Assembly: GCA_963725185.1 (NCBI GenBank)
Contig: CAVRXO010000002.1
Location: forward strand, 434,001-498,000
From: VAZQ01 sp963725185
GTDB lineage: Bacteria > Pseudomonadota > Alphaproteobacteria > Rhizobiales > Xanthobacteraceae
Direction: 5' to 3'
Length of the DNA stretch: 64,000 bases
Positions within the stretch are counted from its first letter, which is position 1; each line of letters opens with the position of its first letter. Below are positions 55,279 to 63,226 of this stretch, piece after piece. A program made the translations under genes and the position numbers. Below the pieces are notes generated by a model. It saw only the letters and a program-made list of their open reading frames with translations, was not told the origin of the DNA and ran no database searches.

Positions 55279-56992
55279 TCACACCGGCTGTTGGGCCGCG
55301 TGGAATCCGGCGAGGCGGCCGAAGGTGGCGGCCCGGCAGATGCCGTGCTGGCCGAACCCGCCCGCCGAATCCCCGCAGGCATAGAGGCCCGGGATGATAC
55401 TGCCGCGCAGGTCGAGAACCTGGCCGGTGGTGTTGATGCGGATGCCGGTATAGGAATCGTGCAGCGCGGGCGTGTGCCAAGCCGCATAGAACGGCGGCGT
55501 GGCGATCTTGTACATCGGCCGCGGCTTCTTGAAATCCGCATCGACGCCCTTGTCGACGAAGGAATTGTATCTTTCCACCGTCTCGCGCAGCGTCACGCCC
55601 GGCATCGGCCGCCACTGATATTCGTTGACGATGCGGGCCGCCAGCTCGTCGAGCGTATCGGCGCTGAAGAAATAGCCGTAAGGGTCCACATAGGGCGGCT
55701 TGACCTGCCACTTTTCGCGCGCCACCGCGTCGGCATCGAAGATGGCCCAGATCGGTCCGCCGCCGTTGAGCTTCTTGGGATCGCCGGTCCAGGCCAGCGC
55801 GGCCGCGAAATATTCGTAGTCCACGCCGTGCGTGATTTCGCTGTAGAAGCGCAGCCCGTTCTCCTTCACCAGGATCACGTCCTGATAGTCCTTGACGGTC
55901 AGGCCGACCGCGCCGGCGCGAAAGAAATGCGGGGCGGTCGGATAAATCTGCGTGGCGGTGCCGTTGGACTTCTTGCCCATGCGGCCCTTGGTGATCTCGT
56001 TGTCGTCTTGCGTGGTCTGGCAGGCGGTCGCCCCCAATGCGGCGCCGATCTCCATGGCGGCGATCTCGCCGTCGGCGGTGCGCTCGGTCCATTCGCTGTT
56101 CTCGGCCTGGTATTCGGCGGTCAGCCGCACGTCGAACATGGTGCGGAACACCGGATTGCCGGCGCTGCCGCCGGTGGCGACGACGACGCCCTTGCGGGCG
56201 CGGATGTTCAGGGTGCGGAATTTCGGTTGATACCAGTTGTCGACTTCCATGGCGGTGATGCCGATCGACCCGGCCCGCCAGCGGGCTTTCGCGGTGGATT
56301 TTCGTCATCTGGTGCTGCAGCAGGATCTCGACGCCCATCTGCCGGGCGGTCTTCGCCAACGGCCGCACGAAACCCGAGCCGCGCCCCGGGTTGGTGACCT
56401 CGTTGGGCCAGGGCACGACATTGAGCCGCGTGCGCGCCCGGTCGAGGCGATCCGGAGAGAGCCGGTAGGACTCCCATTTGATCCCATGCTTCTCCAGCCA
56501 GTCGAACAGCTCGAGATTGTTGTCCGCATAGGTGCGCACCAGCTCGCGATCGCTGAACCGGCCCATGGGCTTCTCCGGGCGCGACCAGTCGGCGAAGACT
56601 TTATCGGGCGAATCATCCACCCCGATCGCCTTCTGCATCCGGTTGCCGCCGCCGATATAGAGGCCGCCGAAGCTCATCATCGCGCGCCCGCCGATGTCGA
56701 AATTCTTCTCGACGATGAGGACCGAGGCGCCTTTCTCGCGCGCCGCGATGGCCGCGACCAGCCCGCCGGCCCCGGCGCCGATGACCACGACATCCACCTC
56801 ATGGTCCCAGGCGAGGCCATCCGCGGCTTGCGCTGATTGCGCCGGCAGCGCGGCGGTGGCGACGGCACCGACGGCGGCGCCCGAGGCGAGAAAGCTGCGC
56901 CGATCGATCGCCGCAGGGGAGCGATCTTCGGATTCGGTATCAGGCCTGGTTTCCTTGGGTGACTTTGGCAATGTCCGTCTCCCGCCCGTCAT
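55279..56992 (-). CDS. Tat-exported FAD-dependent oxidoreductase (fumarate reductase / ketosteroid dehydrogenase-like), one frame break
   Basis: ATG 56992. The N-terminus carries a twin-arginine signal (AIDRRSFLASGAAVGAVATA). Then VDVVVIGAGAGGLVAAIAAR binds FAD and FDIGGRAMMSFGGLYIGGGN follows. A frame change at 56266-56267 (GTC/GTG) links LAGRV to IGITAMEVDNWYQPKFRTLN. The flavoprotein end has GVVVATGGSAGNPVFRTMF, and GLYACGDSAGGFGQHGICRA at the C-terminus. Rebuilt length about 571 residues. Family: fumarate reductase/succinate dehydrogenase flavoprotein-like, including 3-ketosteroid 1-dehydrogenases. Probably acts in the periplasm. Confidence 0.8.
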
Positions 56993-57088
56993 CGGCTTCC
57001 GTAATGCTTGTGGAAGCTTGCAATCTTTGCTGCAGGTTACGGGCGCGGTCCCCCAGGGTCAATGTTGGGCGGCAAAGCTTAATGGCTA

Positions 57089-57820
57089 TCACCCGGCGGC
57101 GGCGAGCGGGGCGACAGTGCAAACGCCGCCGAAGCGACGCTCGCGACCATGAAATTCGGCCATCGCGGCGTGCAGATCGTCGGCGCCGAAATCGGGCCAC
57201 AGCGTATCGACGAAGCAGAGTTCGGCATAGGCGGATTCCCACAGCAGGAAGTCCGACAATCTTTTCTCGCCGCCCGAGCGGATGAGCAGATCGACATCGG
57301 GGCCGGTTCGGCCGGCCGGGGCGGCGAGCAGCGCGCCGAAGCTTTCGCGCGAGGGCGCCTGCGGGCCGAGCCAGCGCGCCGCCGCAGCCGCGATGGCGTC
57401 GCGCGACGAATAGTCGACGGCGATTTGCAGGTTGAGGCGCTGGCCATGAGCCGAGGCCCGCTCGACCCGCGCGATCTCCTCGCTCAAGCCGTCCGGCAAG
57501 CGGTCGCGGCGGCCGATGACCGAAAGGCGCACCCCGTTCTCGACCAGTTCGTTGAGATCGGCGCGCAGATAATGCCGCAGCAGCCCCATCAGGGCGCGCA
57601 CCTCCGGGTCGGGACGCCGCCAGTTGTCCGACGAGAACGCAAACAAGGTGAGGGCAGCGATGCCGAGACCGGGGGCGGCCTCCACCACCGCCCGGACCGC
57701 CTTGACGCCGGCGCGATGCCCAGCCGAGCGCGGCAGGCCCCGCCGCGTCGCCCAGCGTCCGTTGCCATCCATGATGATGGCGACGTGCCAGCCATCTTGC
57801 CGCTCCACAGTACTTTGCAT
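57089..57820 (-). CDS. Cis-prenyltransferase, UppS-like
   Basis: 243 residues from ATG 57820 (GCGGAGGC upstream). Cis-prenyltransferase motifs are intact: VAIIMDGNGRWATRRGLPRS near 13, with the catalytic aspartate, the GHRAG motif, LTLFAFSSDNWRRPDPEVRA near 62, and the C-terminal DVDLLIRSGGEKRLSDFLLW then ESAYAEL near 196. It extends farnesyl diphosphate with isopentenyl diphosphate; the standard uppS normally lies in the frr-uppS-cdsA cluster, so this is probably a second copy. Last gene of the operon with the regulator and membrane protein. Confidence 0.82.
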   Translation of the reverse strand: MQSTVERQDGWHVAIIMDGNGRWATRRGLPRSAGHRAGVKAVRAVVEAAPGLGIAALTLFAFSSDNWRRPDPEVRALMGLLRHYLRADLNELVENGVRLSVIGRRDRLPDGLSEEIARVERASAHGQRLNLQIAVDYSSRDAIAAAAARWLGPQAPSRESFGALLAAPAGRTGPDVDLLIRSGGEKRLSDFLLWESAYAELCFVDTLWPDFGADDLHAAMAEFHGRERRFGGVCTVAPLAAAG

Positions 57821-57847
57821 CGTAAAGCCTCCGCGCAAAAAAAGAGG

Positions 57848-58312
57848 TCAGGCGAGCTTCAGGCGCCGCCCGCCCAATGGCGGCGAGCCCGGCTTGACGG
57901 CGCCCGGCTTGGCGGCGCTGGCCGCATCCTGCACCACCTGCTCGAGCACCTTGAGATAATCGAGATAGCGCCGGCGTCCTTGCGCCGTGATCCGGCAGAG
58001 GGTTTGCGGCCGGTTATGGTCGTAGCCCTTCTCGATCTCGATCAAACGAGCCTCATCGAGCACCTGCAGGTGGCGGCTGAGATTGCCGTCGGTGAGGCCG
58101 CACATCAGCTTCAAGTCGCCGAAGACCAACCCTTTCGGATGCGCCACGAGCGAGGTGAGCACGCTCAGGCGCGCCTTCTCATGGATCACGCGGTCGAGCC
58201 CGTCATAGGCGAAGCGCCCCGCCGGCTCGCTCTTTGTGTCCGAGCCCTTGGGATCCGCACTCTTGGGATCCCCGCTTCTGGGATCCACGTTCCTGGGATC
58301 AAACTTCGACAT
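57848..58312 (-). CDS. Winged-helix transcriptional regulator (HTH_34-like)
   Basis: 154 residues from ATG 58312 (GGAGAGAG upstream). The first 24 residues are a five-fold D-P-K/R-S-x repeat coded by 15-base tandem units (58233-58307). Then YDGLDRVIHEKARLSVLTSL, FGDLKLMCGLTDGNLSRHLQ as recognition helix, and DEARLIEIEKGYDHNRPQTL lead to the wing. This pattern matches the winged-helix family that resembles MarR/HTH_34. It overlaps the upstream membrane gene by 14 bases, so translation is coupled. It probably binds the inverted repeat at 58932-58950. Confidence 0.82.
   Translation of the reverse strand: MSKFDPRNVDPRSGDPKSADPKGSDTKSEPAGRFAYDGLDRVIHEKARLSVLTSLVAHPKGLVFGDLKLMCGLTDGNLSRHLQVLDEARLIEIEKGYDHNRPQTLCRITAQGRRRYLDYLKVLEQVVQDAASAAKPGAVKPGSPPLGGRRLKLA
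58233..58307. repeat. 15-base tandem repeat coding the regulator N-terminus
   Basis: Five units of about 15 bases built on TTGGGATCC (four clear copies from 58248), translated on the minus strand as D-P-x-x-x pentapeptides. Units differ at the third codon bases and in the variable residues. Likely a flexible, length-variable linker. Confidence 0.75.
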
Positions 58313-58916
58313 CGCTCTCTCCAACGCTCCAATAAAGAACCGCAGCGATGAACAGCTGGCCGACCCCATAGGGCACCGCCATGGCCCACGGCGAATAGGC
58401 ATGCGCATCGTTTGCGAAAGCGAGGCTCGCAAGGCCGGTGGCGAGATACCAGACTCCGGCCGCGAACATCGGACGCGGAAGCGCGCGGCAGGACGCGAAG
58501 ATGCCGAGGCTGAACACGATCTGCCACAGACCCGGCAGCATCCACAGGCTCTGCGGCGCGAACCGGAACAGCACGAAGGTGAGCAGCCCGCCGGCCACCC
58601 CGGCAGGGATGAATTGCTCGGTCGCCGCATGGATCATCGCGTCGGCAAGGCCCGAATGAATCCGTCGCGAGCGCGCCACCATCTCGATGCCGATGAGAAC
58701 AATCGAGATGGCGGCGGTCGCGACCCAGATAGCCACGTAGTCGAGAAGATCGCTCGCCGGATTCGGCAACCAGAGCGCCTGAATTCCGGCCGCCGCCACC
58801 GCCACGACGCCGGTCGTGGCCACCGTCATAGGCCCGTAGCCGCGAAATTCGGTGCCGCGCGCAAGCTGGCTTCGGATCGCCGTGATGTCGGCCAGTGCCC
58901 GGTCCAGCTCTTCCAT
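58299..58916 (-). CDS. Multi-pass membrane protein in the regulator/cis-prenyltransferase operon
   Basis: 205 residues from the Met at 58916 (MEELDRALADITAIRSQLAR; a Met at 58946 is less likely because it falls in the promoter). Five to six hydrophobic segments: MTVATTGVVAVAAAGIQALW, VAIWVATAAISIVLIGIEMV, AGVAGGLLTFVLFRFAP, LWQIVFSLGIFASCRALP, MFAAGVWYLATGLASLAFA and YGVGQLFIAAVLYWSVG. No enzymatic motif. It is the first gene of the operon. Role unknown; coupling with a prenyltransferase hints at lipid or envelope processes. Confidence 0.75.
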   Translation of the reverse strand: MEELDRALADITAIRSQLARGTEFRGYGPMTVATTGVVAVAAAGIQALWLPNPASDLLDYVAIWVATAAISIVLIGIEMVARSRRIHSGLADAMIHAATEQFIPAGVAGGLLTFVLFRFAPQSLWMLPGLWQIVFSLGIFASCRALPRPMFAAGVWYLATGLASLAFANDAHAYSPWAMAVPYGVGQLFIAAVLYWSVGESDVEV

Positions 58917-58931
58917 GCCCACCTGCCCCGT

Positions 58932-58974
58932 TACTTTGCGGTACAAAGTATACGGATGGACGAATCGAAGTCAA
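58932..58974 (-). promoter_or_regulatory. Promoter with embedded inverted repeat for the membrane/regulator/cis-prenyltransferase operon
   Basis: On the minus strand, TTGACT (58969-58974) and TATACT (58947-58952) are separated by 16 bases, a good sigma-70-like promoter. The inverted repeat TACTTTG-5-CAAAGTA (58932-58950) overlaps the -10 and probable transcript start, 16 bases before the start codon at 58916. This is the expected place for an autoregulatory operator bound by the operon's winged-helix protein. Confidence 0.7.
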
Positions 58975-58991
58975 GGAATTCAACCGCAGGC

Positions 58992-59723
58992 CTATGACGC
59001 TGGCGCCGCGGCGCGGTCGACAAACCAGTGCAGGCGGCCCACCGGACGAATCCGGGTGGCCGGCAGCGCGCGATCGCCCGAACGGGCACGTGCGAGCGCT
59101 TCCCGCTTGCCGGCTCCCGTCACCAGGAAGACGGCGTCGCGGCTGCTGTCGAGCACCGGATAGGTCAAGGTAATGCGCGCTTCGGATTTGGCGCCGATGA
59201 CCGCAAGCACCCAACGGTCCTGCTCTTCCAGCGCGGGGTGTCCAGGGAACAACGAAGCCGTATGACCGTCCTCGCCCATCCCCAATAGCGTTACGTCAAA
59301 CAGCGGCCGCGCGGGAGCAAGCGTGTCCGCACCATAGAAATCCTTCAGGATCTTTTCATAGGCGGCAGCGGCTTGCTCGGGTGACAGGCCGGCGGTCGGG
59401 ACCGCGTGGATGTTGCCGGCGGGAACGCCGACCCGCGACAGAAGGGCATCGCGGACCATCCGATAGTTGCTGTCGGGATGCTCATGCGGCACGAACCGTT
59501 CATCGCCCCAGAACCAATGCACCCGAGGCCACGGGAAACGCGAAGCAATCGCCGGCTCGGCCAGGATCTCGTACAGGCGCTTGGGAGTGGATCCGCCCGA
59601 GCAGCTGATTGCGAACCGGCGATCGCTCGCCAGCGCCAGCGCGCACAGCCATTGCGCCGCTTCGCGCGCCAACGCTTCGGCGTTCTCGAAAACGCGAATT
59701 TCAGCCGATGCCGTCTCGGTCAT
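58992..59723 (-). CDS. pgl: 6-phosphogluconolactonase
   Basis: 243 residues, the standard length. Signature segments: FAISCSGGSTPKRLYEILAE near 40, VHWFWGDERFVPHEHPDSNY near 68 (the GDER motif), LLGMGEDGHTASLFPGHPAL near 146 and LVTGAGKREALARA near 199. It hydrolyses 6-phosphogluconolactone in the oxidative pentose phosphate and Entner-Doudoroff routes. It follows tal-pgi by 20 bases on the same strand and is probably in the same operon. Confidence 0.93.
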   Translation of the reverse strand: MTETASAEIRVFENAEALAREAAQWLCALALASDRRFAISCSGGSTPKRLYEILAEPAIASRFPWPRVHWFWGDERFVPHEHPDSNYRMVRDALLSRVGVPAGNIHAVPTAGLSPEQAAAAYEKILKDFYGADTLAPARPLFDVTLLGMGEDGHTASLFPGHPALEEQDRWVLAVIGAKSEARITLTYPVLDSSRDAVFLVTGAGKREALARARSGDRALPATRIRPVGRLHWFVDRAAAPAS

Positions 59724-59743
59724 GGTTCAACCTCTTTGGGGGT

Positions 59744-62635
59744 TCATCCAAGCGCCTGCCGCAGCGCTTCCTTGATGGCCGTCAAGCCAGCCGCGACATG
59801 GGGGCCGAGATGAATGCGCAGCGCGCGCCGCCCGCGCTCCGCCAGGACCTCGAAGTCGCCGCGCGCCTGCGCCGCCTTGACGATGCCGAAGGTGTATTTC
59901 TGCCCGGGAACCTGCAGGTCGTTGGCATCGTCGCAGGTGATCTGCAGGAACACGCCGGTATTCGGACCGCCCTTGTAGGCCTGCCCGGTGGAATGAAGGA
60001 AGCGCGGTCCAAAGCCCAGGCAGGTGGCAACGCGCTTGCTATCGCGGATCGTGCGCCGGATATCCTGCAACGCGTCACGATGGCGCCCGTTGCGTTCCAC
60101 ATAGGCGAGCAGCGCGCAATAATCTCCGGCCTTGAGCCGCCCCAGGTGCGCTGCGAGATATCCCGCCAGCGAGCCGGCGACACCGAGAGCTTCGCGGTTC
60201 TTCTCGTTGGCGAACAGGGCTATGCCGTCCTGCGCGAAGAACGGCGCCTCCGCCGGCAGCGCGCCGCTCGCCTCGTAAGCGCTCGTGAGCTCGCGCGTCT
60301 TCACCTTGCTCGCCTCGACGTCAGGCTGGTCGAACGGATTGATGCGCAGGATTGCTCCCGCAACCGCAGTGGCAATTTCCCAGCGGAAGAATTCCTGCCC
60401 GATGTGATAGCGCTCGGTGACGGCGATGCGCACGACCGGATGACCGGCTTGCTCCACGGCGGCGACGGCTTGGTCCTGCTTCGGGTCAGCTTCCGGCGTC
60501 AGCCGCAGATAGACGAACAGGCGGTCTTGACCATACTGGCTCGCATCTCCGAGCGGCTCGGCACCGACCGGAATGAGGCCCCGGCCCTGCTTGCCGGTGG
60601 ATTCCGCCAGCAGCTGCTCGAGCCACGCGCCAAAATCGGCAATGCCGGGCGAGGCCACGATGGTCACCTTGTCGCGCCCCGATTTTCCCGAGACGCCCAG
60701 GACGGTCCCGAGCACGACGCCCGGATTTTCAGCCGGCGGCACATCGGCCCCGCAGGAGTACACCATGCTCTGCGCTGCGGCGATGAGCCTGCCGAGATCG
60801 AGCCCCATGGCGGCGGCCGGCAGCATGCCGAAGTCCGAGAGCACCGAATAGCGTCCGCCGATGCTCGGCACCCCAAAGGCGATGTGTCGAAAGCGCTCGC
60901 GCTCGGCCTCCGCCTGCAGCTGCGAGCCCGGATCGGTGATGGCGATGAAGCGTGATCCGGCCCGTTCCGCCCCGACCGCCGCTTTCGTCCGTTCGAAGAA
61001 GTACTGCTTGAGGATATTGGGCTCGAGCGTGCTGCCCGATTTGCTCGACACGATGAACAGCGTGCGGGCAGGATCGCACTTGCTTTCGAAGGACCTGATC
61101 TGCGCCGGATCGGTCGAATCGAGGACCAGGAGCTCGGGACCGCCGGATTGCGGCCCGAAGGTCTCGGCCAGGACCTCCGGCCCGAGGCTTGATCCGCCCA
61201 TGCCGAGCAGAAGGATGTGGGCGAAGTGCTGGCCCCGGATTTCGGCGGCCAGGCTTGCCAGCGACTCTGTTCGCTTGCGCTGCTGCTCGACGATGCCGAG
61301 CCAGCCCAGCCATTGGGCCTCATCGGCGCCGGTCCAGAGCGAAGCGTCGCCCGCCCATAACCGCCGCACATTCCCGTCGTGCCGCCACGATTCGAGCGAG
61401 GCCGCGACCGTCTTCTCGAGCTCGCCCGGAAGCGTGGCGATTTGGCTGTCGAGCTTGTCGCCGAGAATGGCGGTGCGCTTGCCGGCAACCGCGCCGAGCA
61501 GCTTGTCGAACGCATCCGCAAAGAGCTGCACGCCCTCCTCGACCAGCCGGGCCGTCACCGTGTCGATCGAGATGCCGGCCTGTTCCAGCGTCGCCATCAC
61601 CTGCTCGGCCTGCGCGATGTTCTCCTCGAGGCTCGCCCGCGGTTTCCCATGATCGCGGAACGCGTCCATGGTCGCCGGCGGCATGGTGTTGACGGTATCG
61701 GCAGCGATCAGCTCCTCGACGTAAAGGACATCGCTGTAGCTCTTGTTCTTTGTTCCGGTGCTGGCCCACAGCAGTCGCTGGACGCGGGCCCCCTTGGCGC
61801 GCAGCTTCTCCCAGCGCGCGCCGGCAAAGAGGCGCTTGTAACGTTGATAGGCGAGCTTGGCATTGGCAATGGCAACCTTGCCCGCAATGGCGGCAAGCGC
61901 CTCGCGCCGATCGGCGGCGGCGCCCTGGCGAAGATGCTCGTCGATCAGCTTGTCGACCGCGACATCGATACGGCTCACGAAGAAGCTGGCGACGCTCGCG
62001 ACCCGTCCGGGGTCGCCGCCCTGCGCGACAAGCTGCTCCAGGCCGGCCAAATAGGCCTCGACCACCTCCGCATAGACCTGCTGCGAGAACAGTAAAGTTA
62101 TATTGACGTTGATGCCGTCGGCGATGAGCTGGCGGATCGCCGGCAGGCCGGGGCGGGTCGCCGGGACCTTGATCATGACATTGGGGCGAGCGAGTGCGCG
62201 CCATAGACGACGCGCTTCGGCGACCGTCGCCTGCGTGCTCATGGCCAGATAGGGCGAGACTTCCAGGCTGACATACCCGTCCGCCCCCTTTGACGACTTA
62301 TAGACCGGACGCAGGACATCGGCGGCGTGTTGAATGTCCTCGATCGCCAGGCGCTCGTAGAGCTGCATCACATCGACGTCGCCCTCGCTCAATATCGCCT
62401 TGAGCGCGGAATCATATTCGCTGCTGCCGCCAATGGCCTTCTCGAAGATCGAGGGATTGGAGGTCACCCCGGTGAGACCGTCGTGCTCCACGAGCTGCTT
62501 GAGGCCGCCTTCGGCGATAAAACCGCGCGCCAGGAAATCGAGCCAGGGGGCCTGCCCGAAATCGTGCAGTGACGCGAGCGGATTGGGAGCGGGCTTGCCC
62601 TGGTCCTGCGGGTTTCTTTTCGCTTGCGGATCCAT
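59744..62635 (-). CDS. tal-pgi: Bifunctional transaldolase / glucose-6-phosphate isomerase
   Basis: 963 residues from ATG 62635 (CGGAGAG upstream). The N-terminal transaldolase domain (about 1-370) has LASLHDFGQAPWLDFLARGF, LTGVTSNPSIFEKAIGG and the Schiff-base lysine motif RLLWASTGTKNKSYSDVLYV near 290. The C-terminal isomerase domain has ILLLGMGGSSLGPEVLAETF near 485, TLFIVSSKSGSTLEPNILKQ near 535 and GQAYKGGPNTGVFLQITCDD near 905. This fused form is typical of rhizobia and some other bacteria. It links pentose phosphate and hexose pools. pgl follows directly; gnd is not seen. Confidence 0.93.
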   Translation of the reverse strand: MDPQAKRNPQDQGKPAPNPLASLHDFGQAPWLDFLARGFIAEGGLKQLVEHDGLTGVTSNPSIFEKAIGGSSEYDSALKAILSEGDVDVMQLYERLAIEDIQHAADVLRPVYKSSKGADGYVSLEVSPYLAMSTQATVAEARRLWRALARPNVMIKVPATRPGLPAIRQLIADGINVNITLLFSQQVYAEVVEAYLAGLEQLVAQGGDPGRVASVASFFVSRIDVAVDKLIDEHLRQGAAADRREALAAIAGKVAIANAKLAYQRYKRLFAGARWEKLRAKGARVQRLLWASTGTKNKSYSDVLYVEELIAADTVNTMPPATMDAFRDHGKPRASLEENIAQAEQVMATLEQAGISIDTVTARLVEEGVQLFADAFDKLLGAVAGKRTAILGDKLDSQIATLPGELEKTVAASLESWRHDGNVRRLWAGDASLWTGADEAQWLGWLGIVEQQRKRTESLASLAAEIRGQHFAHILLLGMGGSSLGPEVLAETFGPQSGGPELLVLDSTDPAQIRSFESKCDPARTLFIVSSKSGSTLEPNILKQYFFERTKAAVGAERAGSRFIAITDPGSQLQAEAERERFRHIAFGVPSIGGRYSVLSDFGMLPAAAMGLDLGRLIAAAQSMVYSCGADVPPAENPGVVLGTVLGVSGKSGRDKVTIVASPGIADFGAWLEQLLAESTGKQGRGLIPVGAEPLGDASQYGQDRLFVYLRLTPEADPKQDQAVAAVEQAGHPVVRIAVTERYHIGQEFFRWEIATAVAGAILRINPFDQPDVEASKVKTRELTSAYEASGALPAEAPFFAQDGIALFANEKNREALGVAGSLAGYLAAHLGRLKAGDYCALLAYVERNGRHRDALQDIRRTIRDSKRVATCLGFGPRFLHSTGQAYKGGPNTGVFLQITCDDANDLQVPGQKYTFGIVKAAQARGDFEVLAERGRRALRIHLGPHVAAGLTAIKEALRQALG

Positions 62636-62659
62636 GCGCGCTCTCCGTTTGAAGCTGCC

Positions 62660-62740
62660 GTTCTGATCGTGCGACCGCGACAGCACCTTCTCTGCCGTGA
62701 AGCCGAACTTCGCAAGCAGATCCTTGCGCGGCGCCGACAA
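62660..62740 (-). pseudogene. tkt: Transketolase C-terminal remnant
   Basis: The minus-strand frame reads LSAPRKDLLAKFGFTAEKVL then SRSHDQNG, matching the conserved transketolase end (ESFGASAPAELLFKEFGFTV in the Escherichia coli protein). The rest of the transketolase is absent. The frame continues without a stop into the tal-pgi start. In related genomes tkt lies before tal-pgi, so this is probably the scar of a lost tkt. Confidence 0.65.
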
Positions 62741-63226
62741 GGCGGATCTGGCATGCCGGCCTTGGCGCCGCTCGTCTCGGCGCGTCGTGGTGCCGCGGCC
62801 TCAGCCTCGGTGGTCACAAGGACCGCTGAGATTGTCTCCGCGCACGCTTCGCGGCGCTGACGCGCGCTCCCCGTCCAGCCGCGGCCGCAACTCGCTTTCG
62901 GAGTGGTGGGCCGCTTGTTTTCGCCGCCGAATGCCGCTTCCAGGCGCGCGCCGCGCTCGATCTCCGTCGTCCCGCCGTCGCGGCGGAGAGTCAGCAGGCG
63001 GTGCGGGGTGAGGGCAAGCGTCAGGCCCATCAGATCTTCCTGCTGTCATAGGGGTTTTTCGAGACTAACCTGATTCTCGAAGGCAGTAATGCCGCTCTTC
63101 CGCCGCCGCGGACAATCGGTGTATCGTCCAAGCGAACTGACGTTCCCGGGCGACACGGCGACATCCGGCCGCTATGGAATGGTCGGCGTGCTCGGAAGCA
63201 ATCACGCAATCAATGGGAGTGTGTTC
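62741..63226. other. Region between the tkt scar and the secreted-protein gene
   Basis: A minus-strand frame begins at ATG 63030 (CAGGAAG upstream; MGLTLALTPHRLLTLRRDGG) and has plausible coding character for about 80 residues, but it runs on into tal-pgi and matches no family I know. It may be the start of an unknown gene fused to the scar. The stretch 63060-63226 holds no recognised feature other than the likely promoter of the gene at 63227. Confidence 0.35.

Noticed and set aside
62464..63030. 189-codon minus frame starting at 63030
   Set aside because: Although its start has a ribosome-site-like sequence, it overlaps the tal-pgi start by about 170 bases and matches no family, so it is only noted.
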